DNA from: Scleromitrula shiraiana
Taxonomy: Eukaryota; Ascomycota; Leotiomycetes; Helotiales; Sclerotiniaceae
Direction: 5' to 3'
Assembly (NCBI GenBank): GCA_028455995.1
Contig: JABELC010000004.1
Location: 682,001 to 746,000 of the forward strand
DNA length: 64,000 bases
Of the stretch, positions 49,773-60,054 are shown one piece after another (the stretch's first letter is position 1; every line of letters starts with the position of its first letter). The notes beneath the pieces are model-generated. The model saw only the letters and a list, made by a program, of their open reading frames with translations, made no database searches and had not been told where the DNA came from. Both the position numbers and the translations under genes were made by a program.

Positions 49773-49940
49773 AATTTAAAAAAATGGTGTTGCAATAATA
49801 GATTAGGGTGATTTTGAGCTTGCTTAAATATAAGTTGCCTAGTACTGTAAATTTAAAAGAATAGTGTTGTGATGATACTACTAGTAGATTGACTCGAGGT
49901 GATTCTGAGCTTGTTTAAATATAAGTTGCCCAGTACTGTA
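49773..49940. repeat. Short tandem duplication (77 + 91 bp) beside the AT block
   Basis: Unit 1 (49773-49849) and unit 2 (49850-49940) share AATTTAAAA, a GTGTTG core, GATT, GAGCTTG, TTTAAATATAAGTTGCC or CTTAAATATAAGTTGCC, and AGTACTGTA. They differ by C/T transitions and by an extra TACTACTAG and ACTCGA in unit 2. Confidence 0.85.
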
Positions 49941-50851
49941 TCTATCCGATAGAGGAATTTTACTAACTGATTGCACTGCCGACCGTACTTCCAGCCGAAC
50001 TGGGCCTGACATCATCGATTGGGGTTCTGAAACGGGAATGCTTATGTATATATATATATATATATATCTTAGTTGGGTTGGTTATTTTCCGGCTATTCCA
50101 TGCGCGGGGATGATATGTATGTATGTAGGGTATTGTAAGTTGGTTGCGAGAGTATCATATAGTAGTTTTGTCAATAAACCACACGACCCTAATTTCTTGA
50201 AGTTAAATTATTATTTTCTTCAACGTTTTACAATATACTTAAGTACTGTGTCTAACTTTTGTTTTTTATTTATTCATCTATTCGATACCTTGGCGTCAAA
50301 CGCCTATATGTAGGTGGAAGCGAAGTTTGGTCCCTAGAAATAAGCGCCCTAATAGATAGCTATCTATACATAGTACCCCAATCCCAACCCCAACCCCAAG
50401 CCTCAAAAAACAGCCAGTATCAAACCCAGCGCTTGCCGTTATATATCCTCGAGTAGCGGTAGTTTTGGTCGGAAAATAGTGATAAGGATTTCTTGTCGTG
50501 GCTGTGGCTTAGGTGATTATTGGATTGTATTATGTGGTATTTGGTGTTGGTTTTGAGGATATATTGTGGGATGGGTTTCCTGGATATGGGGGGCATTATC
50601 GACTTTGTTCGATGAATTTATGGGAGTTGAGTTGATCTGATTTGAAGTTGTTTTGTGCATTGTATTGATTGATTAATTGATTCAATATACGGTATTCTTT
50701 CGCTTTCACACTCTCTCAGATATAGCATACACACACGCATAGTGTGTGGTGATTATTATCCAACAGTACAATACACCATCACGAAGAGGATTATCTATCC
50801 TTATCATCTATATCCATTCATCATCACTACAATCAATCAACCTATCTAACA
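49941..50851. other. Intergenic, nothing recognised
   Basis: Returns to ordinary composition. An AT dinucleotide run (50044-50068) and CCCCAA-type repeats (50376-50400) are present. The promoter of the secreted-protein gene would lie at the right. Confidence 0.55.
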
Positions 50852-51631
50852 ATGTACAACAAACTCCTCTGCCTCATTCCCCTCTTCACCCTCACACCTA
50901 CCATCACCTCCCTACCCGCTGCTGATAACCAAGCACAAGAACCACTGAAACTTATCTCTCCCTCAACATCTTCCTCCTCCTACTCTTTCTACCCATCAAC
51001 TCCACCCCCTCAAGAGGCAACCTCCACCCCCCAAAAATGTCTAACCCACACCGCCAACTTCCTCTCCCCCTACGACCCCGCATCCTTCCTCCCCCACGCC
51101 ACTGCTTCCCTCCCAGGCATATGTCCCCATTCTAATTCCTCTGCGCCTGTTGGTCTGCATGGGACGCCAGTTGAGAGGTTTGGATGGGTGTACGATTTTA
51201 GTGGGAATTGTGTGCTACCAGAAAATGAGAGTGAAGGATGTCATGATGGGGAAGTGGAGGGGAAGAAAAAGGATAGGAAAGGAAAAGAGGAGGGGGAAGA
51301 AAGATTTTGGATATATTTCCCCATCGAGTATGAGACGCGTCCTTCTCAATCATCACGATCTAAAAAACACTGCTCGAAAAGCTCGGCCACTAAAGTTGAA
51401 GAAACTAAAGTGGAAATCATACAACAACCTCATATGCTGCACGCGACGGGGTGCGAACCGAAGGATGGCGAATCAAATGGGGGGTTGGGGACGTGTGAGA
51501 AGGGGGTTAGGAAGATTTGGAAGATGGGTCTTGGACATCAGTGGGAGGAGTTGAGGGAGGAGAGGAGTTTATCTTGGGTTGTGGAGGGGTGGGGGGATTG
51601 TGAGGGGTTGGGGAAGGGGGGGAGGTTTTAA
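50852..51631 (+). CDS. Putative secreted protein, 259 aa, unknown family
   Basis: Intronless frame beginning MYNKLLCLIPLFTLTPTITS, a convincing signal peptide with probable cleavage near residue 20-22. A Ser/Pro/Thr-rich spacer follows (about 37-60). The body has scattered Cys (KCLTHTA, GICPHS, GNCVLP, GCHDGE, ATGCEP, GTCEKG, GDCEGL) that could form disulfides, and a charged Lys/Glu segment in the middle (GKKKDRKGKEEGEE). I recognise no domain. It could be a cell-wall protein or an effector-like secreted protein. Codon use shifts from C-rich in the first third to G-rich at the end, which is odd and may mean that only the first part is well conserved. Confidence 0.55.
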   Translation: MYNKLLCLIPLFTLTPTITSLPAADNQAQEPLKLISPSTSSSSYSFYPSTPPPQEATSTPQKCLTHTANFLSPYDPASFLPHATASLPGICPHSNSSAPVGLHGTPVERFGWVYDFSGNCVLPENESEGCHDGEVEGKKKDRKGKEEGEERFWIYFPIEYETRPSQSSRSKKHCSKSSATKVEETKVEIIQQPHMLHATGCEPKDGESNGGLGTCEKGVRKIWKMGLGHQWEELREERSLSWVVEGWGDCEGLGKGGRF

Positions 51632-52284
51632 GGTTTGGAATTTGCATGGGATGGGATGGGGTTGGAGTTTTGGTTTTTGGGTTTGGAGTTTGTTGTCTGG
51701 TATTCTAAGGGCATGATATATGGATACATAGACAAGGCTAGGGATTAGGCGTTGATGGATGGGGGCATGGATAGATAGTTTCTTCCTGCACCTCGCTGTT
51801 CTTTTCCTTCTTTTCCTTCTTCCCCCCCCCCGCCCCCCCCCTAATGAGATGAATGGTGAGATGAATGGTTAGATAAAACAGCAGTAATCAGAGCAGAGTA
51901 GACTGGGGAGAGAACGAGAAAATTAATACTTACATTACTCCATTCGAGATCCTAGATTCGTCATTGTAAGATTCAGAGTGAAAAGAAGTTATAAACAACT
52001 TAATATATGCATGTAGGGATTAGAAATCTTGAATCTATCTAGCAGTCTATCTATCTATACAAGAATAACCACGCAATCTATACCAAATATCAAACATCTA
52101 CTTATCTAGCCCTTCTAATCTCCACCTCACATGCCCTGTTCTAGTCTATTCTACACGCTTACATACCATTATCAACCAGGCTCGACTGAAGCATAAAAGT
52201 CGGTGGTAAAATTTCCTTCTTCCTCTCACCCTCCTCCGCCTTCCCATCCCCCGGCTCCCCCATCCCAATACCCCCCCTCAATAT
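51632..52284. other. Intergenic with a poly-C tract
   Basis: Convergent spacer between the secreted-protein gene (+) and the kinase pseudogene (-). Contains a nearly pure C tract at 51823-51841. No conserved frame. Confidence 0.6.
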
Positions 52285-54011
52285 CTAATCCTCCTCCCCA
52301 CACTTCTCACACGCCTTAAGTCCACTCTCCACCGTCTTCAACAACTGAAGTGGCGTTGGTCTTCTTGTCGGCGCATAGCAAAGACATTGAGCACCGTGCT
52401 TCGCAATGCTATAGTGTACGGCGCGTCGAGTATATGTTCGCCGTAGGCTTTTGTATTACTGCTGCCGAGCTGTATGTAGAAGGGGAGGATGCCGTCGGTT
52501 GCGAATGTGCGGCCACGGTTTATGAGGGTGTAGATTATTTTTCCGGTTTGCCAGATGTTGGTTGCGGAGGTGTAGGTGCGGGTTTTGTGGCGGTCGCCTT
52601 CGAATTATTCCTAGATTGTTATGATGGTTAGTAGGGAAGGGGAGGAAATTGGATTAGCTTACCGGTGCTAGACGGCTGAAAGTTCCGCGGCGTACGTGGG
52701 AATTTATGAATGTCTTGTCTTGGTCCGATTCAGCGGGGACATCTAGGGCGCAGCCGAAACCTGCGAACTGTATTGTTTTTATTGGTTAGCTTTATGCTCC
52801 AAGAACAGCATACCATATTGTATTCTCAGAAAATGAAATAAAAAGGCAATGACAACTATACTTTTGTATATTGCATGGCAAACGTGATAATCAAATCTAT
52901 AATCTTACCTTGAATATTGGGGCTTTTGTATGATCAGAATCGTTAGCTCCTATAAAGACTTTTGGAAGGTGTTAGTTCCACATATTCTATTCGGACTGGC
53001 ACGCATGTGTAAGTGTTCACTCACCATTTCCCGGTTTTGTATCAAAATGCACAATTTCATGATCCCATTTAGCAGCCTCGGGATCTTCACTCCCTCTTTG
53101 CATCATGAGACATCCTTGGACAAGACACTTAAGGATTATCCAAATAAGTTCCTCTGGGATAGGGCTCGCCGGATTAGGATATTTCCTATATTCGTATTAG
53201 TATGGGCTATCATGATATCATGTGCAAATAAAAGCTCAATTTACCTGTACAGTTCTCGTAATAATCTTGTCATATCACCGCCTTCACAAAATTCTAAGTA
53301 AAGCCTCCCAATACTTCTATCTGGATCATCAATTTCTTCGATTGTTCCTTGCCCCCTTTCTATGGTAGTATGTAGCCTTCATCAGTTTCACAAAGTGAAC
53401 CAATCCAGTCTTCGACAATACGTCTAACACTTCTCCCTCTTTGATCAAATCACCTACAATACCCGGTCTCGCAGCTCCACCCCCTGATTGCTTGACTACA
53501 ACTCTCTTCGCTGACTCTGTTTTAGTCGCTGGTTTTATCCATAAACCCGCTAATCCATACCCGCCCAAGCCCAGCACCTTCTGAACTACTCAGTCCGATC
53601 CTAATCTATTCTTCCACTTTGGCTCCGAAGCAAGCAAGCAAGCCAGTTTGCAAGCTGCTCCTTACTAATATTCCTCTTAATCATGTTCAAATCCGAATAT
53701 TGCGTCTTTCCTTGAGCATCAAGAAAATACGGTTTCATTAGCAGAGAAACTTCCCGGGGCCGTACATTCTCATATAATGTGGGCTCATTCTGTTTTTGAT
53801 TTACTCCTGGCGCCCAAACAACTATCTTTTTATCTTTGGCGGGTTTAGAGGAGCGGTGAGCACGTGGTGTTCTGGGTGGAGTGTGTAGAGCTCCAGGGCC
53901 AGGCTTTGGTGAACGGGAAATAAGAGAGGCGGCATCTGGACTCATGTAAGGTGTTGAAGGTTCTGAGGCGAGTAAGAAAACACAAATAACTAATTTTATT
54001 TTGAGAAACAT
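52285..54011 (-). pseudogene. Decayed protein-kinase gene with multiple frameshifts and stops
   Basis: Five exon blocks can be followed right to left: about 54011-53246 (donor at 53244), 53185-53025, 52958-52909, 52767-52663 and 52610-52285, with intact GT-AG introns. Kinase features are plain: Gly-rich loop VLGLGGYGLAGLW, VVVKQ (ATP lysine), GRLYLEFCEGGDM (hinge), IVHFDTKPGNVFI (catalytic loop), and FAGFG where DFG is expected. Lesions: GCTT repeat expansion at 53627-53642 (+8 in effect), TGA at 53590-53592, +1 shift near 53355-53363, Asp lost from DFG near 52757-52762, TAA at 52605-52607, and -1 shift near 52386-52391, after which the old C terminus (KTVESGLKACEKCGEED) is in another frame. 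The N-terminal start is unclear; a first exon may lie further right. The subfamily resembles fungal NEK-like or otherwise unclassified Ser/Thr kinases. Confidence 0.85.
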
Positions 54012-54719
54012 ATCAAAATACACAATGCCCGTCTAAAGTCCTTTGTGATGGCTTGAATGAACAATAACTTAGACTAGGAAGAAAATCACTATCAAAAGAT
54101 ACCAATTTAAATCTGCATCTTCGACTAAAAATCAAGCTACAAGTCAAGTGAAACCCGCAAAAAACGGAAAGATGAGAGACATATGAAATGACATTTAATA
54201 GAATTAAAAGTCGAGGACGAAGACGTTCAACTTCAACCAGCTGGGTTCAACTTTCAAGTTCTCCAGTTGAACGTATAATATCATATGATACCTGAGATAC
54301 TTAATGTACTATTAAATATATTATCTCTTGTTACTTGACCTGTACTCTTGTATTAGGTCTGACATTATTATCATATGTGGTTGAAAATAGAATTTGTAAC
54401 GGAAGGAACGGTTGGGTGATGTAGTAGTGATATGGAGCTAATATTATAGTTCGATAAACTACAAATAGCCAGTTGATTGGGTTATTAACAGTCCCAAGTC
54501 ATGAATCTTGAAACTCACTTGAATTTCTAAAACCTGTAGTGACATCTAAGCCATATCTATCTAGACTAGGCAGGTGCCATGTACTTGGATAGATTTACTT
54601 CCAAACTATCAACTTTGCGGCTTGGCGTGGCAGGAACAGCCATATAGAGGGACATCCCAATCAATGTTTGTTTACAATGCTTTCAAGAGCTTCTCGATCA
54701 TCAAGTATCAATACTCAAG
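54012..54719. other. Divergent intergenic region
   Basis: Between the kinase pseudogene (-) and the 2EXR gene (+). No frame of note. A first exon of the kinase pseudogene could be hidden at the left. Confidence 0.5.
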
Positions 54720-55829
54720 ATGTCGGAACATTTAATAACCGGATGGCTTTTGGATCTTACGATTGGAGACAAGTCTAAGACTTCCCAAACAGATCTCAAA
54801 GCTCCAGCAGATAACCAAGAGACCGAACCTTCAACAAATATAAATATCTCTCCACAAGACAGCACGATATCAACGAAAGATTCCAAGGCTAAAAGTGGAG
54901 TGCCGAAAGTTGCTGCACCAATGTCTGTTCTTGATTTTGCTGCAATCCCTGGGAAACAATTAGGTATATTCCAATATTTCCCATTCTTACCGGCCGAGCT
55001 ACGCCTCAAATGTTGGAAACTCATGCTCTCTCCACCACGAGTAATCCATGTAAATTACTCATATTCTGTAAACAACCCGGTTCGATATAAAGCATGGAAA
55101 GGTGATCAACTTAGAGGATTGTGGATTTTTGGCAATTGCGCGGCATCGCCTATCAATCTTCATATCTGTCAAGAATCTCGTTCGGAAGCTATGAAGACAT
55201 ATGAAGTCATTCGCCTCTCCAGCGACCTTACAAAAAGAAGGTGGTTTAATCATAGACTTGATACTATATTTATCGATTCAAACGCACAGAGGTATGGAGA
55301 TATGGAAAACGAACCCTTAGTGTTACCTCCAAAGGGCCCGCCTCTTGAAGGATATGTTATGTCAAAGGTCCAGAGGCTCGCTATCTCTGCAGGTTTCTGG
55401 TACAATTGGAACTTTCTGGAAGATCAAGGAGATTATGCTACATGCTCATCGTGTGTATATATTGATTGTCAAGACGAATTTCATCTAGATGTCCTCGAAC
55501 CTCTAAGAAATGCCAAAGAGATATTGCTCGTTTGGAATGACTTCGAATTGGACGGACCTTCCCAAGACCAACTGGATCAACTAGCATTGGATGAATGTTC
55601 ATCTGGAGAGGATGAAGGAACGTTGCTAAACCAAGATCTTAAGGGTGATATTGGATATTGTTTGAAGTTATTGGCCGGACGAGTTGGAAATTCAGACTTC
55701 TGCTCAGATACTAAGATTAAAACTGCAAATATCTCCAGATTTCGGGAGTTTGACAATGAAAGCACAGAATCATTGGAATCATTATTTGCTCGCCCCAAAC
55801 GGTCGCGACCAACATACTGGGATTTTTGA
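54720..55829 (+). CDS. 2EXR-domain-like protein of unknown function, 369 aa
   Basis: Intronless. After a disordered, Lys/Ser-rich N terminus (1-65) comes FQYFPFLPAELRLKCWKLML (about 84-103), the conserved opening of the fungal 2EXR region (F..LP.ELR..IW), followed by PRVIHVNYS, INLHICQESRSEAMKTYEV and FNHRLDTIFIDS. These steps follow the order of that family, found in large lineage-specific numbers in plant-associated ascomycetes, function unknown. The C-terminal part has an acidic insert (ECSSGEDEGTLLN analogue) and ends with a basic tail (ARPKRSRPTYWDF). Start at 54720 is the first ATG in the frame. No signal peptide. Family call rests on a short motif, so it is moderate. Confidence 0.75.
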   Translation: MSEHLITGWLLDLTIGDKSKTSQTDLKAPADNQETEPSTNINISPQDSTISTKDSKAKSGVPKVAAPMSVLDFAAIPGKQLGIFQYFPFLPAELRLKCWKLMLSPPRVIHVNYSYSVNNPVRYKAWKGDQLRGLWIFGNCAASPINLHICQESRSEAMKTYEVIRLSSDLTKRRWFNHRLDTIFIDSNAQRYGDMENEPLVLPPKGPPLEGYVMSKVQRLAISAGFWYNWNFLEDQGDYATCSSCVYIDCQDEFHLDVLEPLRNAKEILLVWNDFELDGPSQDQLDQLALDECSSGEDEGTLLNQDLKGDIGYCLKLLAGRVGNSDFCSDTKIKTANISRFREFDNESTESLESLFARPKRSRPTYWDF

Positions 55830-56533
55830 AAGGAAAATATAAAATTTCGAACTTGGGTTTGAGTTTCCAAAGCAGGTCATGAACCTGTATGACGATAATG
55901 ATGGTGAAACGGCCAGGCTTGGTAGAACAGAAAGCTGTGGATGGATACACATTATGTACGTTTTCAAGTTACGTCAATAATTTGTTTTTGTATTAAGGGT
56001 TTTGTGTCATACCCAAAACCTAATGCTGGGAATTTTGACATTCTTTTGGAAGGCCTTGAATTGAAGAGAGAAGGGGGGAGGGGGGGAGGTGGTGGGGGAG
56101 AGAATGATGGATGCAGTACAGTAGTTTTTAACTACTGTAATAAATATAATTAGAGGCTATTACTATGGCTATCCCCAGATTCGGCTCTTCCCGAAAGCCT
56201 AAATTCTGACAAGTAACAATAATTGATCATAGATGGACCCCTAGCAGCCCTATAATTTATTAATACAGGTAACGTGCACCAGAGCACAGACAAAATTCGT
56301 CCTTGCATTCTCCTCCCCCTCCCCCTCCTCATCCTCCTCCCTCTCCTTACCTCCACTCCAATTATGATTTTCTCCTGTCAAGAATAATAATTCTCTACCC
56401 TCAAGGTGCAATTTGGTTATCTCCAAGTTCTTTTTCAACTCATGTGTATGTGCAATATACTTCATCAACTTGGACCAAATTCAGAAGAGCACAAAAAGCT
56501 TACTGGAGAAGTGCTGAAGGGTAGAAGGTGAAA
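55830..56533. other. Intergenic, nothing recognised
   Basis: G-rich tract at 56071-56101 and a C/T-rich tract at 56306-56352. No conserved frame. The right end is the promoter of the membrane-protein gene. Confidence 0.6.
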
Positions 56534-57700
56534 ATGCGCACATCATTCATAACTCGAAGCTTTATTGCAGCATCATGTTTTCTGTGTAGTATTATAGGTG
56601 CCTTGCCAGCATCTGAAGCGTGTAAGAGCTATTCCGATTGCTTCAAGTCTTAAAAGATAAATACTGATACATATGGGTTCCCAGTGACAAAATCGAACCT
56701 AGACCCATGGGTTACAGTGGATGCGAGTGGACATGCTTCTACAATTACTCCACGACTTACAACAATTGATGGAACAACGACGACAATAAATCCCGCTCCT
56801 GAAACTCTAACTGCGATTACTACTTCTTCTACCTCTGATTCTACATCATCTACCAAGATTGATTCTACTTCAGCAACTTCTACGACAAGCGGGGCAGAAC
56901 CAAAATCTACAGGCGGAGGCGCATTTCAGATTTGCCATAATTTGGTAGGGGAATTTGCACCTTTTTGTAAGCCAGATAATGGATCTAGCGTATACATTGA
57001 TGAGACATATTATGGTGAGTTAGCTCTTCATAATTCTAAGAAAGATAATTGACAATTAGCAGTAACTTGGGACACGAAATACTTTCAAAAATCAAACAAT
57101 ACAGTATTCGTTCAAGCAAATTATGTAAATGCTTCAGGTGGAGGCGTACAGGCTTTTCAATCCAGTCTCACACCTAACAATGCTGGGTTTATTGCATGGA
57201 CTATCGACAAAGCATGGCTCAAAGGCATGTCATCCAACAACGTAACACTATTCATTACGCCCACAGATAGCACCCTTGCTTCATCAGTACAGGGACCAAC
57301 ACTTATGGTAACCACATCTCCCACACCAGAACCATATCGTCAACCCCACGCCAAAGCACCGCACGGCACATCACTCTTCATAGCACTCCCCACCGTTCTT
57401 GTCTTCATCGTTCTTTGCCTTTTCGGAACCTACTACTGGAATCGAAAACATCGAACCATAGGGCTAGGAAACATAATGGGACGAAGAAAAGGATACGGGA
57501 GTGGGAAATCCAGAAGTCAAAGACTGGGATTGAGAAAGTCGAAAAAAGATCAGGCGATTATGCTGCGGGATCAGGAATTGACGGCTGATGGTCAGTATAA
57601 GGATGTTCCTGCGAATGCGAGAGTGGAGGATCCTGCAATGCATTATAGAGATGAGACGAGTTGGGATGATGGAGGCCACTCCAGGGACACGACTAGATGA
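56534..57700 (+). CDS. Single-pass membrane protein with signal peptide and Ser/Thr-rich ectodomain
   Basis: Three exons (56534-56621, 56685-57014, 57063-57700) close to 351 residues. Signal peptide at 1-25 (RSFIAASCFLCSIIGALPAS), then a Ser/Thr-rich, probably O-glycosylated stretch (about 50-90). A compact ectodomain follows with CHNLVGEFAPFCKPDNGSS, VTWDTKYFQKSNNTVFVQAN and GFIAWTIDKAWL. One transmembrane helix (SLFIALPTVLVFIVLCLFGT, about 248-267) precedes a basic cytosolic tail. The layout is that of fungal cell-surface sensors or adhesins anchored in the plasma membrane; the ectodomain resembles a beta-sandwich family widespread in ascomycetes that I cannot name with certainty. Uninterrupted, so probably functional despite pseudogenes on both sides. 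Confidence 0.8.
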
Positions 57701-58031
57701 TAAGGAGATTTGAGGTTGTAATTCTGATTGGGACGATTGGAAATGAGATGTTATGATATAATAGGGAATGTGTATGCAGGAATGGAAAAGCAATTTTATA
57801 AAATGGCGTTGTGCTTGTGCTGGATGGTTGCTAGGGCCGGAAAATATTAGCATGGAGTTTCAGAATCTTGCTGGTTAAACATGGAGTGTTCGTTTCTCTT
57901 CATATAGTATGGTAGAGTTTAAGACCTACTCAACTGTGCATTTGCAACTTCTGTAATTTATAATAATCCAATTTATTGGCTTCTATTAAATGGCAAAAAC
58001 ACCAGCAACGCGAATACAAGACCTTTAAAAC
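57701..58031. other. Convergent intergenic region
   Basis: Short spacer between the membrane-protein gene (+) and the beta-lactamase-like gene (-). No feature recognised. Confidence 0.6.
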
Positions 58032-59438
58032 CTAAAAAGAAGCATAAACGGCCCTCTCAAAATCTGCAAAAATTTCCACACTGTTCGAATCCGCAGTCGG
58101 TACCAACTGACTTCCATAAACACCACTGACACCTGACTCCCTATCAGACCACCAGAATATATTTGGCAATCCTGCCCAATTCATCGATCCCTTCTTTCTT
58201 CTAATTCCTCCTTCCACATCCTCCAAAACAATCGCGCCTCCCAATGAATAATCAAATTTTGTTCCCGCGGGCACACCAGGGGTCATTATATCTCTAACAG
58301 CTGGAAAATGCAACATCCCTTCCAAAAAGGCTAGTTGCTGCGCATTTAACTGGGGACGATATAATTCATCGTTCATCTCCTTACCGAGGAGTTTCCCATC
58401 TCCGATTGTAATGCTGTGGAGTATGGCTTGGTATGTAGATATCGATGTATGGCCACCTACACCACCGTGGTCATCGATTTGGTTGAGTGCCCATTTGGCG
58501 ACGGGGGTGTATTTGAGCGCTCCGTTTGGATCAGCAGGTGTACCGAAGGGGGTTTCACCACCGAGTCTTGCAGTCAAAGGCGTGCGGCGGTTGAAGATGT
58601 CGGGGTAGACCTCAGGGTGGAATGTGAAATCTTGAAGGGAGAGGGGTGAGAATATGTTGGCCTGCATATAGTTTTCCAGCTTGGTGTTGTTGACACGTTC
58701 GATCATTAGACCGGCCCAGTCGAGTCCCGCTAGTGTGTTGTGTTAATATGGTTGGTTGCGATGAAAATTTCCTTCGGTGAAATGATGGTGGATTGGGGAA
58801 CAAACTTGAATATATGAAACCTTCGCCTGGCTCAAACATGAGAGGGACAAGATACTTGTCAATCAGTCTTCCTGCATCAAGCGCGACTTTCTCGCCCCGT
58901 GAGGCTCTCCAGCGCTGAAGCACAGGTGTGAATACATCGTAGGCGATGCCTGATGTATGGGTCAGGAGATGACTGGACTCATGGTCAGCTCTGTGGTATA
59001 TTGCGCGCAATTGGATCTCAATATACCGAAGTGTGATGGTTTTGGTAGCCTTAACCAAGATAGGTTTATCACTATCCGGCTCGAAACCTTTTACAATATC
59101 CAAATTTTTTAGTTCAGGTAAGATGGTCGTGACATCTTCGTCGAGCTTTAACTGGCCGCGTTCAACGCATTGTAGTGCAGCAATAGAGGTTAACAACTTG
59201 GTGGCGGATGCGAGCCAGAAAATGGCGTCTGCGTTTAAAGGCTCAGTTTCGCCGTCTTTCAGAGAGCGTGGTCCTTGGGCTTTGATGTAAGAGAACGATT
59301 CTTGTATACCTGTCAGTATATGCGTTCAACAGAGATTGGTGGTCAATACCTACTCGATCCGTTACTGGCTGCGACGACAGAGCTGGGAAGCTTGCCTGTA
59401 GAGATGACAGCTTGGATCTTGTGCTCGAAAGATTCCAT
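58032..59438 (-). CDS. Beta-lactamase-fold serine hydrolase / transesterase-like protein
   Basis: Four exons, right to left: 59438-59354, 59300-59027, 58972-58806 and 58729-58032, giving 407 residues. The nucleophile motif is DAIFWLASATKLLTS (S-x-x-K) in exon 2; the second motif region HLLTHTSGIAYDVF opens exon 3; TGLDWAGLMIERVN opens exon 4. The C-terminal region ends with VSGVYGSQLVPTADS, where other members have a Gly/His motif. This family (class C beta-lactamase fold, family VIII esterases, LovD-like acyltransferases) hydrolyses or transfers acyl groups. No signal peptide, so intracellular. Lovastatin-type acyltransferases sit in biosynthetic clusters, but no synthase gene is seen in this window. 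The adjacent Zn2Cys6 gene, also on the minus strand, could once have regulated it. Confidence 0.85.
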
Positions 59439-60054
59439 GGTGAAGTTATGTGAAGTTTTTGTTTAGATTTGGTTGGAAAGATGTTTGAGGAGGTTCTTGA
59501 TTGATGGGAGAATAGATGAAGGGTATAAGGGACTTTATACCTCGACCATAAGTACCTTCAGCACCCAACAGTTGCAACCCATTTCTTTAAATATCAGTGT
59601 TTCTGCTCAACACTAGCATCTCATGTCGCGCACAACCCCGTATTTAGTTTAGTATTTTTATTGCAAAGCTGGATTAAGAGCGCAGAAGACATCGATATAA
59701 TATCGCATAGTGGTTGTAATAGTGACATCGTGCACATCTCTGGATTTAGTTAGACCGGGTGGGGGCCTGTGATTACCGACTTCGAGAAACCACGATCCAG
59801 CCAATCATATCGAGATCGTGCAGACCCCTGTATTTAGTTTAACGTACTTTGGACGGTCTCAGTCTCCTTGTTGGACCGGCTTAGTTGGTTGTCTCCACAC
59901 TTCGTACAAACTTTGCTGCATAGACTGACGCGTGTATATTTCCCTTAGCTACCTATCTACACCGACTCATCTTGATTGTAAGGGAGTTCTCGGCGATTTA
60001 ATCAGACCAGAAGTGAATGGTCTGGATGTAGAATAGGTTCCCGGATATACAATA
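59439..60054. other. Promoter region of the beta-lactamase-like gene with three degenerate repeats
   Basis: Three direct, imperfect copies of a segment like CATCGTGCACACCCCTGTAT followed by TTAGTTTA lie near 59625-59653, 59727-59756 and 59816-59844. The GGATTTAGTTAG/GTATTTAGTTTA core is the best-conserved part. Otherwise non-coding. Confidence 0.6.

Noticed and set aside
48121..49940. Transposon with coding capacity or terminal inverted repeats
   Set aside because: No transposase or reverse-transcriptase frame and no inverted ends could be seen; only direct repeats.
52350..52631. 93-residue plus-strand frame
   Set aside because: It is the complementary shadow of the last exons of the kinase pseudogene.
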